Shown one piece after another: positions 23,291 through 34,172 of a stretch of 64,000 bases of DNA; position 1 is the stretch's first letter; each line of letters opens with the position of its first letter. The translations under genes were made by a program, and so were the position numbers. The notes beneath the pieces are model-generated. The model had not been told where the DNA came from, did not search any database, and saw nothing but the letters and a program-made list of their open reading frames with translations. This DNA is from Thysanoteuthis rhombus (lineage: Eukaryota; Mollusca; Cephalopoda; Oegopsida; Thysanoteuthidae): the NCBI GenBank assembly GCA_963457665.1, contig OY735209.1:61663475-61727474 (forward strand), written 5' to 3'.

Positions 23291-24430
23291 GACAAAACAT
23301 ATCCCCAATCGGAGTGCAAGATTTGCATATGGGCTGAGTGAGCTACATCCCAAGACCTCACAATCTACGGGGGTCCTCGACCAGCTGCCAAAAAAAATTT
23401 AGTTTACCATTAATTTTATTTTATTTGTAATGATAATAACCATGGACCTATATTAAGTTTTACAGTGTTTATTATGCAAAAAAACTTCTGTTGTTTTCTT
23501 AAATGAATTACTAAAATGTTTCAAGAATTGATTTTTTCATCCAGTTACTGAATAGCATTGAACCATCTTTACAATAAATGCCAGAGGGAGTACATTTTTG
23601 TATATAGATAATGAAAAATAATAACAGAAATATGATTATTCTTTAAAAAAGATTTTCATATATTTCTGTAACCTACAATCATCTTTATGTGACCCTCAGA
23701 GAGGTAGGGTCCTGGCTCCTACATTAAGAGGCCCTGTCCTAGCCTAGGATCCTCAGTTGCTTTAATTTGGTTGTGCTCATGAGTAATTGATAAGCCACAT
23801 AGATTCACAATAGGTAGATCCTGCATATCAAATCTATTCTTGGAATATTTTTGGAAGACTTTATGTTACTTTTTAAACAAAGAACTCATGATACATAAAG
23901 CTCAAGTGTAGATACTGTTTCAATTGGAAAGTCTCCTTCCAAACAATATAATAGCATCATACTTACATTGTAAATAGAAACCTGTGGGTAAATAAGAAGA
24001 AAGTTCTTTATGATCCACATGTGCATTTATCTAACTCCATTTTGTAAATAAGAAAATTTGTTATGGTCAATGTGTTCACAACATTTCTCAAACTTTGTTC
24101 AGTAAATCCAATGTCAGTTTCGATGGATCAATGAGTTTGTTAAAGCCAAAATCTTTTTATATCAAGGTTCGTCATAGCAAGGGTTTCAAAAATGAAATCG
24201 TCTGCTCTCAAAATATGTATCAGCACTAAAATTTCATTGAAAATCACCCCACCCCTGCAAAAGGAGGGGGGTTCAAAGAAAAAAGAAAACATTCAAAAAT
24301 CCTTTACCTTGTTGCAATTAGTATGCATGCCAAATCTGGTAGGAATGTACCCATGTTTAGGGGGTTTAAATAGGATGATAAATCCTGTGACACTTCTTGG
24401 ATTTATGTACAGATATTTTATTACTATTTG
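23291..24430. other. Unclassified, no gene seen
   Basis: A G-rich patch (GGGGGTCCTCGACCAGCTG, near 23369) and GGTAGGGTCCTGGCTCC near 23705 look like ends of degraded transposons. The frame at 24192-24470 crosses into the LINE and has no recognised domain of its own. Confidence 0.45.
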
Positions 24431-24437
24431 GTGTGCA

Positions 24438-25357
24438 AATCAGACCCCTTTCAGCTCCAGAAAGGAGTAAGACTAGTTGATACCAGCTCACCTAAACTCT
24501 TCACAGCCTGCCTCGAGATAATCTTCAGAAGACTAGACTGGGAGAGTAAAGGAATTAAAATAGACAGCGAGTATCTGAGCAACCTCAGATTTGCAGACGA
24601 CATAGCCCTTTTCGCAGAGAACCTGCACGACCTCTAACTAATGATAGATGAACTAAATGAAGAGAGCAAGAAAGTCGGCCTACACATGAACTTCAGCAAG
24701 ACGAAGATCATGTGCAACAACCACATCGGGGATAAAAATACTAAGATCAAAATCGAGGACACACAACTGGAAGAAGTAGACCACTACATCTACCTAGGAC
24801 AACGAATCTCCATGAGACCCTCAAAAGAAGAAGAAATCAAGCAAAGAATCACACTAGGATGGCAAGCCTTTGGCAGAGCTAGCTCAACCTTCAAAAATAA
24901 TAAGATCCCATTAATCCTAAAGAGAAGGGTGTATAACCAATGCATCCTCCCAATAGTCACTTATAGAGCCGAAACATGGAACCTAACCAAGAGACAGACC
25001 CGCAAATTGAGAACCATGCAACGTACACATGAGAAAATAATGCTAGGCCACATATGGAGAGACCACAAGACAGCACAGTACACCCAAGAAAAAACAAGAA
25101 TTAGGGACATCATAGAATCCATTAAAAATCTCAAATGGCGGTGGGCTGGCCATGTTGCAAGAATGGCAGACAATCGATGGACATCGCGACTCACAACATG
25201 GATCCCCCAAGACCACATGCGCAACTGAGGCCTGCAAAATATTAGATGGAGAGACGAGCTAGACAGGTTCAGGAAGTACTGGCTCCGCGACGCCCATGAT
25301 AGGGAAGTGTGGCAAATCCTGGGGAAGGTCTATGTCCAACGACGGACGCTATAAGAC
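24438..25357 (+). mobile_element. RTE-like LINE, best preserved copy (5'-truncated)
   Basis: ORF2 3' part of a non-LTR retrotransposon reverse transcriptase. It reads in one frame from KGVRLVDTSSPKLFTACLE (RT motif around the PxLF box), through LRFADDIALFAEN (catalytic FADD at about 24589-24600), LHMNFSKTKIMCNN, YIYLGQRISM, KQRITLGWQAFGRASS, AETWNLTKRQTRKLRTMQ, RWAGHVARMADNRW and WIPQDHMRN to RRTL and TAA at 25352. Only two in-frame stops interrupt it: TAA at 24635 (CAA-to-TAA type) and TGA at 25226 (CGA-to-TGA type). The endonuclease and N-terminal RT are missing by 5' truncation. Few lesions suggest a recent insertion, and it serves as reference for the other copies. The clade (RTE rather than RTE-X) is inferred from the GHVARM-DNRW C-terminus and the microsatellite tail. 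Confidence 0.9.

Positions 25358-25433
<76 letters not shown>
25358..25433 (+). repeat. (TGA)n 3' tail of RTE-like LINE
   Basis: About 25 uninterrupted TGA units directly follow the ORF2 end (GACTGATGATGA). They are the longest tail in the window, consistent with a young copy. The poly-Asp frame across it is not a gene. Confidence 0.95.
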
Positions 25434-25436
<3 letters not shown>

Positions 25437-25464
25437 ATTACTTGCTTTACTTCATCTAATTATC

Positions 25465-25665
25465 ATTGCTTTTTAGATGAAACATTTTTTCATTATCATT
25501 TTTTTAGTTAGTTTTACATTAGCCCAATTATCATTGCCTTTTAGGTGAAGAAATTTCACAATTATTACTTTTTTTTACATTAATTTTACTCCATCTAATT
25601 ATTATAGGTTTTTAGATGAAGCAGTTTCACTATTCCTAGCTTTACTCAATTAATCACCACCAGCC
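25465..25665 (+). repeat. ~70-bp tandem array downstream of LINE tail
   Basis: Units start near 25465, 25533 and 25604 (ATTGCTTTTTAGATGAAAC, ATTGCCTTTTAGGTGAAG, ATAGGTTTTTAGATGAAGC), each continuing into TTTTAC-x-ATT-x-TTTTACTCCATCTAATTAT. The same unit flanks LINE copy 1. Confidence 0.7.
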
Positions 25666-25739
25666 TGGAGACAATTTGTAATTTTACACACATACTCCTC
25701 TGGGAGACAGGGGAAAATTTTTTGTCTGGTTTTGTACTG

Positions 25740-26260
25740 GATTTTATTTTCTTCTATCGGAGTGGTGGTAAATTCCCCTTGAATGAAGATTCAATTTGCT
25801 ATGCAAATTTATCCTAAAGTGATCCCTTAGTTTGGCTTGTCTATCCTCTATGTATCTGGATCTAGCATAGGGTGGGGGTAGCAGGTTGCTGTCATTCAAA
25901 CAGGTAGTAGAGGTGTAGGTACTATTTTTCTGACGAAGCCTCAATATTCACAGTATTCTATGTATTCGGACTTGGCACAGGGAGTCAGGGCAGATACTAT
26001 CTATGTTTCAGCTCTTGGCATAGAATATACTGTTTACTAAAGGGACTTTTGCACACTCTTCTCAGGAACTAGAAATAAAGTTGGTTTTTTTTAATTGTTT
26101 TTTTTACGAATTCCCTGCCTGAATAGGTTTTCAGGGGAGGGTTTCTATAAGCAATGCATGTTTACCCTCAACTGATCCCTTAATTTGTGTCAAACCAAAT
26201 TCAAGCTTGTTTGTCTATCTATCTTCTCTTCTGTATATCAGGATTTGGCACCAGGGTGGG
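25740..26260 (+). repeat. Repeat family G, copy 1
   Basis: AGGTTGCTGTCATTCAAACA, GGTAGTAGAGGTGTAGGTAC, TTGTCTATCCTCTATGTATC and a later TTGTTTGTCTATCTATCTTC recur in the same order class at 27270-27500. The element is internally repetitive, with several TATGTATCTGGATCTAGCA-like modules. No coding frame. Confidence 0.6.
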
Positions 26261-26349
26261 GCTAGAGTGGCCAAATACAAACTTCCTAAAAAGAGGATAC
26301 TCTGGCTCAAAGTTTTGTTTTTTTTTGTTATTGTTGTTGTTTGCAATCT

Positions 26350-26580
26350 CACACTAGTTGCCAGGTGGTTACCGCTGGAGGTTGAGTGACAGCAAGTCAC
26401 CTCAAGTCTCCAGCCCTCCTCTCCTCATTCTCATAGACCACAATAAAACTGTGGTTTACAGTTTCACCCCAGTTGCCCGGTGGGCATTGCTGAAGGCTGA
26501 GTGACAATAAGTCTCCTCAGGTCTTCAGCCAACATTTCTTCTCTCCTCGCCTATTACGCCAGTGGTGTGGTTCACATCTC
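26350..26580 (+). repeat. GC-richer tandem duplication, ~115-bp unit
   Basis: CACACTAGTTGCCAGGTGG at 26350 and CACCCCAGTTGCCCGGTGG at 26465 each continue through GCTG-x-AGG-x-TGAGTGACA, AAGTC-x-CCTCA and CTTCAGCC-like blocks. About 80% identical by eye. The minus-strand frame at 26215-26400 lies on the repeat. Confidence 0.75.
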
Positions 26581-26682
26581 CGCTTTCATTTTCCTTCCTC
26601 TGTTAGGCTACTGTGAAGATTTAGTTTTGCAGTCCTTATATTTCTAGCACTTTCCGCGGTATCCGTGCGGTTCCTAACAGTG

Positions 26683-27112
26683 CTGTCATCGTCGTCATTG
26701 TCGTCATCAGTCTTTTAAAGTCCGTCATTGGACATAGACCTTCCCCAGAAATTGTCACATTTCTTTATCATGGGCATTGCGGAGCCAGTATTTTCTAAAT
26801 TTGTCTAGTTCATCTCTCCATCTTGTATTCTGCTGGCCTCAGTTTCACATGTGATCTCTGGAGAGTTGTCCATTAGTTGTCTATCATTCTTATAACATGG
26901 CCTGTCCATTGCCATTTAAGTTTTCTAATAGATCCTATGATGTCTCTGACCCCTGTTTTCTTCCTTATATACTGTGCTGTCTTGTGATTTCTCCACGTGA
27001 GGTTGAGAATGATTCTTTCATGTGCGCGTTGCATGCTTCTCAGTTTGTGGGTCTGTCTCTTCGTTAGGTTCCATGTTTCAGCTCCATAAGTGACTATTGG
27101 GAGGATGCACTG
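26683..27112 (-). mobile_element. RTE-like LINE, 5'-truncated (copy 5)
   Basis: The minus strand reads QCILPIVTYGAETWNLTKRQ, THKLRSMQRAHERIIL, DHKTAQYIRKKTGVRDIIGS, KWQWTGHVIRMIDN and on to the 3' end, where GTCGTCATTGTCGTCATCAG stands in for the (GAT)n tail. The segment from AETWN to MIDN is open for about 100 codons. A separate GAC/CAT variation in the tail shows decay of the microsatellite. Family G sequence lies on both sides. Confidence 0.88.
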
Positions 27113-27269
27113 AGTCCATAAAACAAGAGATAGTGGGAGATGGTGGCAAATACTGGATTTCCAAAAAGGATGGTATTGCCAGTGTGGCCGATTTAGTGGG
27201 GGGGGGGTGCTGAATTTGGCCTGTTTCTTGCTTTGGTAATGCAAAAGAAAGAGAGTCATTTTTTATTGG

Positions 27270-27500
27270 CAGTACTTTCATATCGAACGGGGGATGGGAG
27301 GCAAGTTGCTGTCATACAAATGGTTATTAGTGTAGTATATACCCCTTCTTTTTTTTTTTGTCAAAGACTTCATTTCCACAGCTAAATACTGGGTGATGAT
27401 GATTCATAAATCCTCAGTATGAGTTCACCAGGATTCAGGCTTGTTTATCTATTTATCTTCTATCTTCAATGTATCTGGGTTTGGCTCATGGAGCTCTCTT
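27270..27500 (+). repeat. Repeat family G, copy 2
   Basis: GGCAAGTTGCTGTCATACAA, GGTTATTAGTGTAGTATATA, GTCAAAGACTTCATTTCCAC and TTGTTTATCTATTTATCTTC match copy 1 in order. Confidence 0.6.
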
Positions 27501-28166
27501 CTTTTTATTGTTGTAAAATTGAGGTAAAATTGGTTAAGGCAACATCCATGAAAACTGGGTTCCCATGATGTGAGATACGAGTTTGGAAACTACTTCTTTA
27601 TTTTTCTAACTATTCATTGTCTGCAGTGGAAGAGTGAATCAACCAAGAGTGCTGTGATGAAAAGTAAGAATACCCTGGAGTAATAAAAATGATAATTGTG
27701 AATAAAGTAAAATCGTTTGTCCTGGCAATAACGTATATGTTGGGTATAGTGCATAAAAACAGTGCATAAATCTCTATCAAGCTAAAATTATGAAGTACGT
27801 CATCTGTTGCTTTATAAATACATAACTTTGAAGCAGCATAAGTAATATTACGTTGCTTTTGTCAATGTATAAATATAGATATTGACTAAGTTCAGATTAG
27901 CCCAGCACTTGACCAAATGAGAGAAAAGTCTTTTCGTAGAATTGAAACAGGGCTAGTTGTTCAGTCGAAAGCGCTTGGTGAGATAGTTCTTTTGAAAAAA
28001 CCATTACACCCTATGGATACAAGCAAATATTTTTTTGTACAGAAACAAGGAAAATAGAAGAAAAAATTAGCAAGATGTTCCTTATTCGTCGTATTCAACC
28101 AGACAAATATAAATGTATATAGATAAATATATATATATGAATAAATAGATACACACACAAAAAGCA

Positions 28167-28168
<2 letters not shown>
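27501..28168. other. No gene seen
   Basis: AT-rich spacer with no recognised repeat and no splice-bounded frame. Confidence 0.5.
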
Positions 28169-28620
<452 letters not shown>

Positions 28621-29044
28621 AACAGAATATTTGTGGTTTGTTTCCTCTCTGAGAGCATTTTATTCTTACTCAAATCTATTTCCCAATGTTAGAGTTCCCC
28701 TTTGTATGACCTTAGTTGTTAATTCCATTATATTTGGTCTGGTCTTTTTTGAGTCTCAAATAATCGTAGAGGTACGATTGTTTTTCAACGTGGTTATGTC
28801 GAAAGGATAACTATGTTGATTATTTTGGTATGTCTATACGTAGGTTATTGAGTTATGTTTGTTAATAGAAATCTTGAGCAGTGGTGGCATTTTAAAGCTA
28901 TTTCATTTTTTCTTTTTGATTATTCTTTTTTTTTATGTCCTAATGGTGAAAATAAGGATTTCAAATTTCTCATTTAGGCATATGTAGTATTCAGTTTCAT
29001 TATTTTGGCATATGTGTGTTCGTTTTAATATTTTCTGCTGTACA
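28621..29044. other. Unclassified, possibly the interior of family E
   Basis: Sits between the family E head and its tail fragment at 29045. No reading frame with a recognised domain. Confidence 0.4.
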
Positions 29045-29150
29045 ATAGGTTTGAGGCTTAATGCTTAATGTTGAATGTATCAAGCACATTATGAAATAAA
29101 CCCATCATACATCAAATATTGTATTATATTAGATTATATTGCATCCCTGA
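29045..29150 (+). repeat. Family E tail fragment
   Basis: TTGAATGTATCAAGCACAT, ATGAAATAAACCCATCATAC and ATATTGTATTATATT are the reverse complement of 60510-60590, which lies next to the family E head there. The tail is therefore inverted relative to the head at one of the two loci. Confidence 0.7.
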
Positions 29151-29162
29151 TTTGTATTGTGA

Positions 29163-29364
<202 letters not shown>

Positions 29365-29384
29365 AGAAAATTGAACAACTGTAG

Positions 29385-29830
29385 CCACCAAAGGTGGTGA
29401 AGGGTTATCTTCTTTAATATTTTTGTGTTTGTTTGTTCTAGCGCTCCAGGCGATACCATTTTCTCTACAGATTTGAAAATGGGCATCAATATTCCACTAA
29501 AATCCTACTTAAAAAGAATTTAATCTTTTTGTTTTTGAAAGAAAAGCTTTTTTGACGTTTTATGCCTTATTCTGTCTGGTTCATTACTTACATTTACATT
29601 CATTAGACCATAGATGTTTCTACACGTGTTTACATGATTTCAAATGGAAAAAAACAAGTGATGTCATAGAAAGAATTTATTCTGACCATATTTATCCTTT
29701 GATGGAATTTTTATTCTATTGTACATGACTTTGAATTTTGTTGCTATAGTTTTCCAATTATTAACTGTTATGGCAAGTTTAATTCAAATATGACCCGAAA
29801 CAGTGAATCATAGAAATACAGCTAATTACA
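29385..29830 (+). repeat. Repeat family B, long copy 1
   Basis: CCAAAGGTGGTGAAGGGTTA, GCGATACCATTTTCTCTACA, GATTTGAAAATGGGCATCA, ATTCCACTAAAATCCTACTT, AAAGCTTTTTTGACG, CAAGTGATGTCATAGAAAG, AATTTATTCTGACCATATTT and TTTTCCAATTATTAACTG match 32160-32580 in order. No protein-coding capacity seen. Confidence 0.85.
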
Positions 29831-29977
29831 TTTAACTCAATAACAGTATGAAAGAGCATATTTTTTCGATCATTTTTTAACCTATTTATATAAACAACAC
29901 ACACAAGGATAAACATTTCTCTGCAACATAGATATGAAAAATCACCTGGATGCATGAATATATTCTAAATCCATACA

Positions 29978-30132
<155 letters not shown>

Positions 30133-30134
30133 CT

Positions 30135-30406
30135 TAAGAAATGGACATATTAGCAAATATCCATTTAGATACACACAAAATATGAACCTATCCAAATATA
30201 TACTGATTTGTGCACATTCATGTATATAATTGTGTTTTCAAGAATGATCAATGTTGTATTTGACTTGAGGTGCATGTACGATGTTCAGATGAATGATTTC
30301 ATTTGATAAAGCAAAATGTAGAAGAAAGTTCAAATATTTGTCGTAATGAAAGCATCAGCGCATCTGCTTGCTTTGGTTAGCATTGAAACTGTGTTAATGT
30401 ACGCCT
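30135..30406. other. No gene seen
   Basis: AT-rich spacer between the microsatellite and the minisatellite. Confidence 0.5.
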
Positions 30407-30432
30407 ACATACGTGTTCATGGGCACGTATGT
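30407..30432. repeat. Short perfect inverted repeat
   Basis: ACATACGTG (30407-30415) and CACGTATGT (30424-30432) are perfect 9-bp arms with an 8-base loop, just before the minisatellite. Confidence 0.8.
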
Positions 30433-30444
30433 ACATACACGGGA

Positions 30445-31205
30445 GGATGTGTGTCTGTGCAACTATGTCTCCAGGTAGGTTTCTGCAAGTATTTGATTAT
30501 GAATGCCTCTACAAGTATATCATGATGATACACAGAAACACATGATGAATATTACCGTCATGTGTTTCTGTCGAACCACGTGATTATGGCGTCTCTGCAG
30601 CTAAGAGATCAGGTGTGTCTATGCAACAATGTGATCATGTGAGTCTATGCAACTATGTGATCATACATCCTTGTGTATCTATGTGAATAGGTGTATCTAT
30701 AAAACAGTCTTCATCTATGTTTGCGTAACTATATCATCATGTGTCCGTACAGATATGGGATTATGTATATCCATGCAATTATGTGTCTGTGTACGTCTGT
30801 GCAAGTATATTACCATGTGTGTCTTTACAACTATTCAATCATGTGTCTCTGAACAACTATATAACTGTATATCTATGAAAGGAAGTAATCATATATGTCT
30901 ATTCAACTATGAGACTATATGTTTATACAACTATGTGAATGTGTATGTGTGAAGCTATTTGTTCAAGTATGTTTCCGAAAGTGTATTTTCATGCGTACCT
31001 GTTTGATAATCTGATCATGTGTGTATGTACCACGATGTGATTATATGTTTCTATACAATCATGTAAATATGTGTCAATGTAAGTGTGTGATTATGTGTAT
31101 CTATCTGACTATGCATTCATGTTTGTCTGTGTAGGTATATCACCCTATGTGTCCATGCAACTATCTGATTATATGTATCTATAAAGCTACACAATCATAT
31201 CTGTC
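30445..31205 (+). repeat. Degenerate minisatellite, 26-bp unit, about 29 copies
   Basis: Units approximate TGTGTCTATGCAACTATGTG + ATCATG (26 bp). Many are exactly 26 bp, such as those near 30613, 30639 and 31151; others are 22-34 bp. The TGTGT-CTATG-CAACTATG-TGAT-CATG order is kept across the array while individual bases drift, so it is an old array. The 101-codon frame at 30647-30952 is simply the repeat read in a frame without stops. Confidence 0.88.
30533..30570. repeat. Perfect 13-bp inverted repeat inside the minisatellite
   Basis: CAGAAACACATGA (30533-30545) and TCATGTGTTTCTG (30558-30570), with a 12-base loop. The left arm is a minisatellite unit in reverse orientation, so one unit has been inverted within the array. 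Confidence 0.88.
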
Positions 31206-31953
31206 TGAAAATAGCGGATGTAAGCGTTTAAATATAACCAAATTCATGAAAGAGGGTATGAATATTGATATCAATGTGTAGTTTACAATCGTTAAGTCAA
31301 TTTTAATGAAAGAATAAAGTTGAACCAGCTTAGCTGTGCAAGGGTCAAGCTCCCTGGCTTCATTGAAATCTAAAAGGTAAACAAATAGGATTCATCTCTC
31401 CATACAATATTATTCCCAAACTATGAATTCCTGTTCAACTCCTTTATTAGTAGTTACTGTAAATGGGATTTGCAAACTTAAGCAAAAAAAGTCAACACCA
31501 GTAGACCAAGGAATTCGTCATCAGTTTATGGGTACATGACGTCACTGCGTTTCTTTTGAATAAAGCCAAAACTCAAATAAGTTTGACAATGTTAAGAAAT
31601 GACATTTTTTGTATTATTTGACTCTTTCTCTAATGAAATGATGAACCATTAACAAGAAAGCATCAAAATTGGACTGTTAATTGATTATAGATGCAGAGAA
31701 CAGTAGTTTCTTTATAATATACTATATATCTACCACAGAATTATTCTTTTGTCATGAAGTATACGAGATTATGAACAACAAAATCTGATTAAATTGCCAT
31801 TACTTGATTAAAAGCATACGAGAACGATCACTTTATACTAAATAGACACCAAAAAGCTACAACCATTTTAGTATACTCTATATTTATTCATTGTTTTTTA
31901 AAAATATCTTAACATGCAGAACTAATTCCATGTGTGTTTCTATATACATATTC

Positions 31954-31957
<4 letters not shown>
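31206..31957. other. No gene seen
   Basis: AT-rich sequence after the minisatellite. TGACGTCA near 31538 is a CRE-like octamer, which is expected occasionally by chance. Confidence 0.45.

Positions 31958-32016
<59 letters not shown>
31958..32016. repeat. (TA)n microsatellite
   Basis: Pure TA repeat of about 27 units. Confidence 0.95.
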
Positions 32017-32017
<1 letters not shown>

Positions 32018-32159
32018 AATGAAAGAAATTATAGAATATCAAAATGTATTAATAATACCACATTATTTGTTATATTTTGGTCAAATTTAAAGACAGCATT
32101 TTTCTCCTTTTGGAACATTCAAATTGCTTGATATCTTTTTTAGAGAGGCAGTACCTAAC

Positions 32160-32580
32160 ATTTTTAATTGAACAATGTGGCCAAAGATGGTGAAGGGTTC
32201 TATCCTTTTTTTTTTTTATGTGTTTGCGTGTGTTTGATTGTTTATTCCATTGCCCCTGGCTATACCATTTTGTCTATAGATTTGAAAATTCACATCAGTA
32301 CTCCACTAAACACCTTCTAAAAATGTTGTTTGCTTTTATTCAATTTGGGGGAAAAAAAGCTTTTTCGACCTTTCTTGAGCCTTATTTTGTTTGGAATAGT
32401 TTATTGATATTTTTCTACACTTTTTTTTTTTTTTAAAACTCTATTTTAAATGCTTCCTAGTGGAAAACGCAAGTGATGTCATCAATAGAATTTATTCAGA
32501 CCATATTTATTCTTCAATGGAATTACTTTACATTACAAATTTGTTGGCCAATTATTGACTGAGATGACGAGTTATCTTTA
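32160..32580 (+). repeat. Repeat family B, long copy 2
   Basis: GGCCAAAGATGGTGAAGGGT, TTGCCCCTGGCTATACCATT, GATTTGAAAATTCACATCAG, ACTCCACTAAACACCTTCTA, AAGCTTTTTCGACC, CAAGTGATGTCATCAATAG, AATTTATTCAGACCATATTT and GGCCAATTATTGACTGAGAT match the 29385 copy. The head also matches the tandem units at 2825 and 2971. Confidence 0.85.
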
Positions 32581-32589
32581 TTTTTTATT

Positions 32590-32722
32590 CTTTATCAATA
32601 GCATGTCTGCATTTGTTTCCTTTTTAACTGAATTTGTAGTATTTAAAGGATTGTGCATAGCAAATAAAGTTCTTCTTATATTTGTTGCATTCACTGGCCC
32701 CATTCTTTTCCCTGATAAATAA
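32590..32722 (-). other. Weak terminal-exon-like segment
   Basis: On the minus strand TTTTCATTATTTATCAG (ending near 32716) is a good acceptor. About 43 open codons follow (KRMGPVNATNIRRTL, then NTTNSVKKETNADMLLIK) to TAA with a nearby AATAAA. The phase-0 frame expected after the 34032 exon hits a stop after six codons, so linkage to that exon is not supported in this frame. Confidence 0.15.
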
Positions 32723-32743
32723 TGAAAATCAAAACGTATATAT

Positions 32744-32750
<7 letters not shown>

Positions 32751-32813
<63 letters not shown>

Positions 32814-32822
32814 GTATATATG

Positions 32823-32886
<64 letters not shown>
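32751..32886. repeat. (CA)n-(TA)n-(TG)n compound microsatellite
   Basis: Roughly 27 CA units, a TA/TG core and a terminal (TG)n. The CA and TG ends are complementary, so the tract can fold back on itself. Confidence 0.95.
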
Positions 32887-33034
32887 ATAAATATTAAGAC
32901 ATTTTTTGTAGGAACTATATTTAGCTTACACTAAAGTAACACAGTAGCAAATTGAGTAGCCCTAGATCATGTAAATAAATACAGGCATGAACGTTGTGTG
33001 GGTACCCAAACCACATCTCCCAGGAAGCAGCCTT

Positions 33035-33110
33035 TACGTTTCTCTACTTTTACAAGGTATACGCAGCTTCCCTGGGGACCCAGGTTTGATCCCCCATACA
33101 ACACTCATTC
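33035..33110 (+). repeat. SINE-like segment with B-box match
   Basis: CCAGGTTTGATCCCCCATA (near 33079) fits a pol III B box. The preceding ACAAGGTATACGCAGCTTCC is a plausible but unconvincing tRNA-like arm. Probably a piece of a tRNA-derived SINE. Confidence 0.35.
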
Positions 33111-34031
33111 CTTTATTTATTTACATTATCTGGAGCTACTCAAGTTGCCACTCTAGTAATATATACTGTGTATGTGTGAGCATATGTGCATGTGCTTGTG
33201 TGCATTTCTCTACTCTGATTTATGTTATTTTATATTCATTCAATCATTCATTCATCTTTTTTTTCCTTTTTCCTTCCTTCCTTCATTCATTCATTGAACT
33301 TGGGACAATGAGGAAGATTCTCCAGTCTCAATATTCATTCAATAAGTCTAAGGATGCAGAAAAAAGCATTTATTTTTTATAAGTATTCATTCTCCATCAT
33401 TATCTCCTTCCTAGTCAATTCTCTCGAAACTAAACAACTCCTTTACACACAATGACCATGCCTTATACAGTGAAAATTTCAGTCCCACATTCAGTTGATA
33501 ATTGCATCAGGCTACTAACTTATTGACCTCTTCACGTATTGTTAATTGCCTCGGAACATTCAAAAGGCTTTAATCTTAACATTGAGCTAATGGACAAACA
33601 ATTTTTTTTTTTTTAATAAAAAAACCCTTGCAAACAAAGTATTTATAGTTATAAATTATGTGATATAATATATATATAATAACTACAAAGCAGACATTCG
33701 ATAGCACTGAAGATATGTTCTTTCATTGATTAACAACATATTAATTATAAACATGAGAACCTTTATATTATACAAAGCAGATTTTAGGAAGGGTATACTC
33801 TATATTTCCTAATATTACTACAATAATGTCAAGTATCTTTGTATAATTTTAGCATAATTACTAATTTTGGTATATAAATAGAAGTACATTATATACATTG
33901 ATATAAACATAATTAAGTATTATATCAATGTATGATCAAAAATCCAGCAATAATTGAAAGCAGTCATTTTTTTATATAACTCAATGCAAACAGTTTTTTT
34001 TTTTTTTTAAGTAAACATAATTTTAACTTAC
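33111..34031. other. No gene seen
   Basis: AT-rich sequence with a (TTCC/CATT)n patch at 33265-33297 and T-runs at 33602-33615 and 33997-34008. In the minus orientation it would be intron downstream of the candidate exon at 34032. Confidence 0.45.
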
Positions 34032-34172
34032 ATTTATAAACACAAAATTATTTTCCTTAACATGAAAGATGATTTGAGAAAAAGCATCATCTGTATAGTA
34101 CTGTCTCAGAACTGAGTTCATAGACTGGCTTTGTGATCTTTGAAACATGAGATCATGTGCTCGTGACAATGT
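34032..34172 (-). CDS. Candidate internal coding exon of an unknown protein
   Basis: On the minus strand a pyrimidine run ending CTTTCAAG (34180-34173) is followed by 141 bp, exactly 47 codons with no stop, and then the donor GTAAGT (34031-34026). The peptide runs TLSRAHDLMFQRSQSQSMNS, VLRQYYTDDAFSQIIFHV, KENNFVFIN. Both splice sites match metazoan consensus. Exon length is typical, phases are 0/0, and the composition is ordinary protein rather than repeat translation. A TAACTCAA stretch about 35 bases upstream of the acceptor could be the branch site. I do not recognise the protein, and no partner exon is certain. It could be a host exon or, less likely, a chance frame of this length. Confidence 0.5.

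Noticed and set aside
25296..25511. Asp-rich 71-codon frame
   Set aside because: LINE 3' end plus its (TGA)n tail in an alternative frame.
30647..30952. 101-codon Cys/Tyr-rich frame resembling a repeat protein
   Set aside because: It follows a 26-bp minisatellite with no codon-length periodicity (26 is not a multiple of 3) and no splice or start context.
30445..31205. CRISPR-like array
   Set aside because: The units are contiguous and all similar, with no distinct spacers, in an evidently eukaryotic context.
31530..31550. CRE-like TGACGTCA near 31538
   Set aside because: A single octamer without promoter context is expected by chance in a window of this size.
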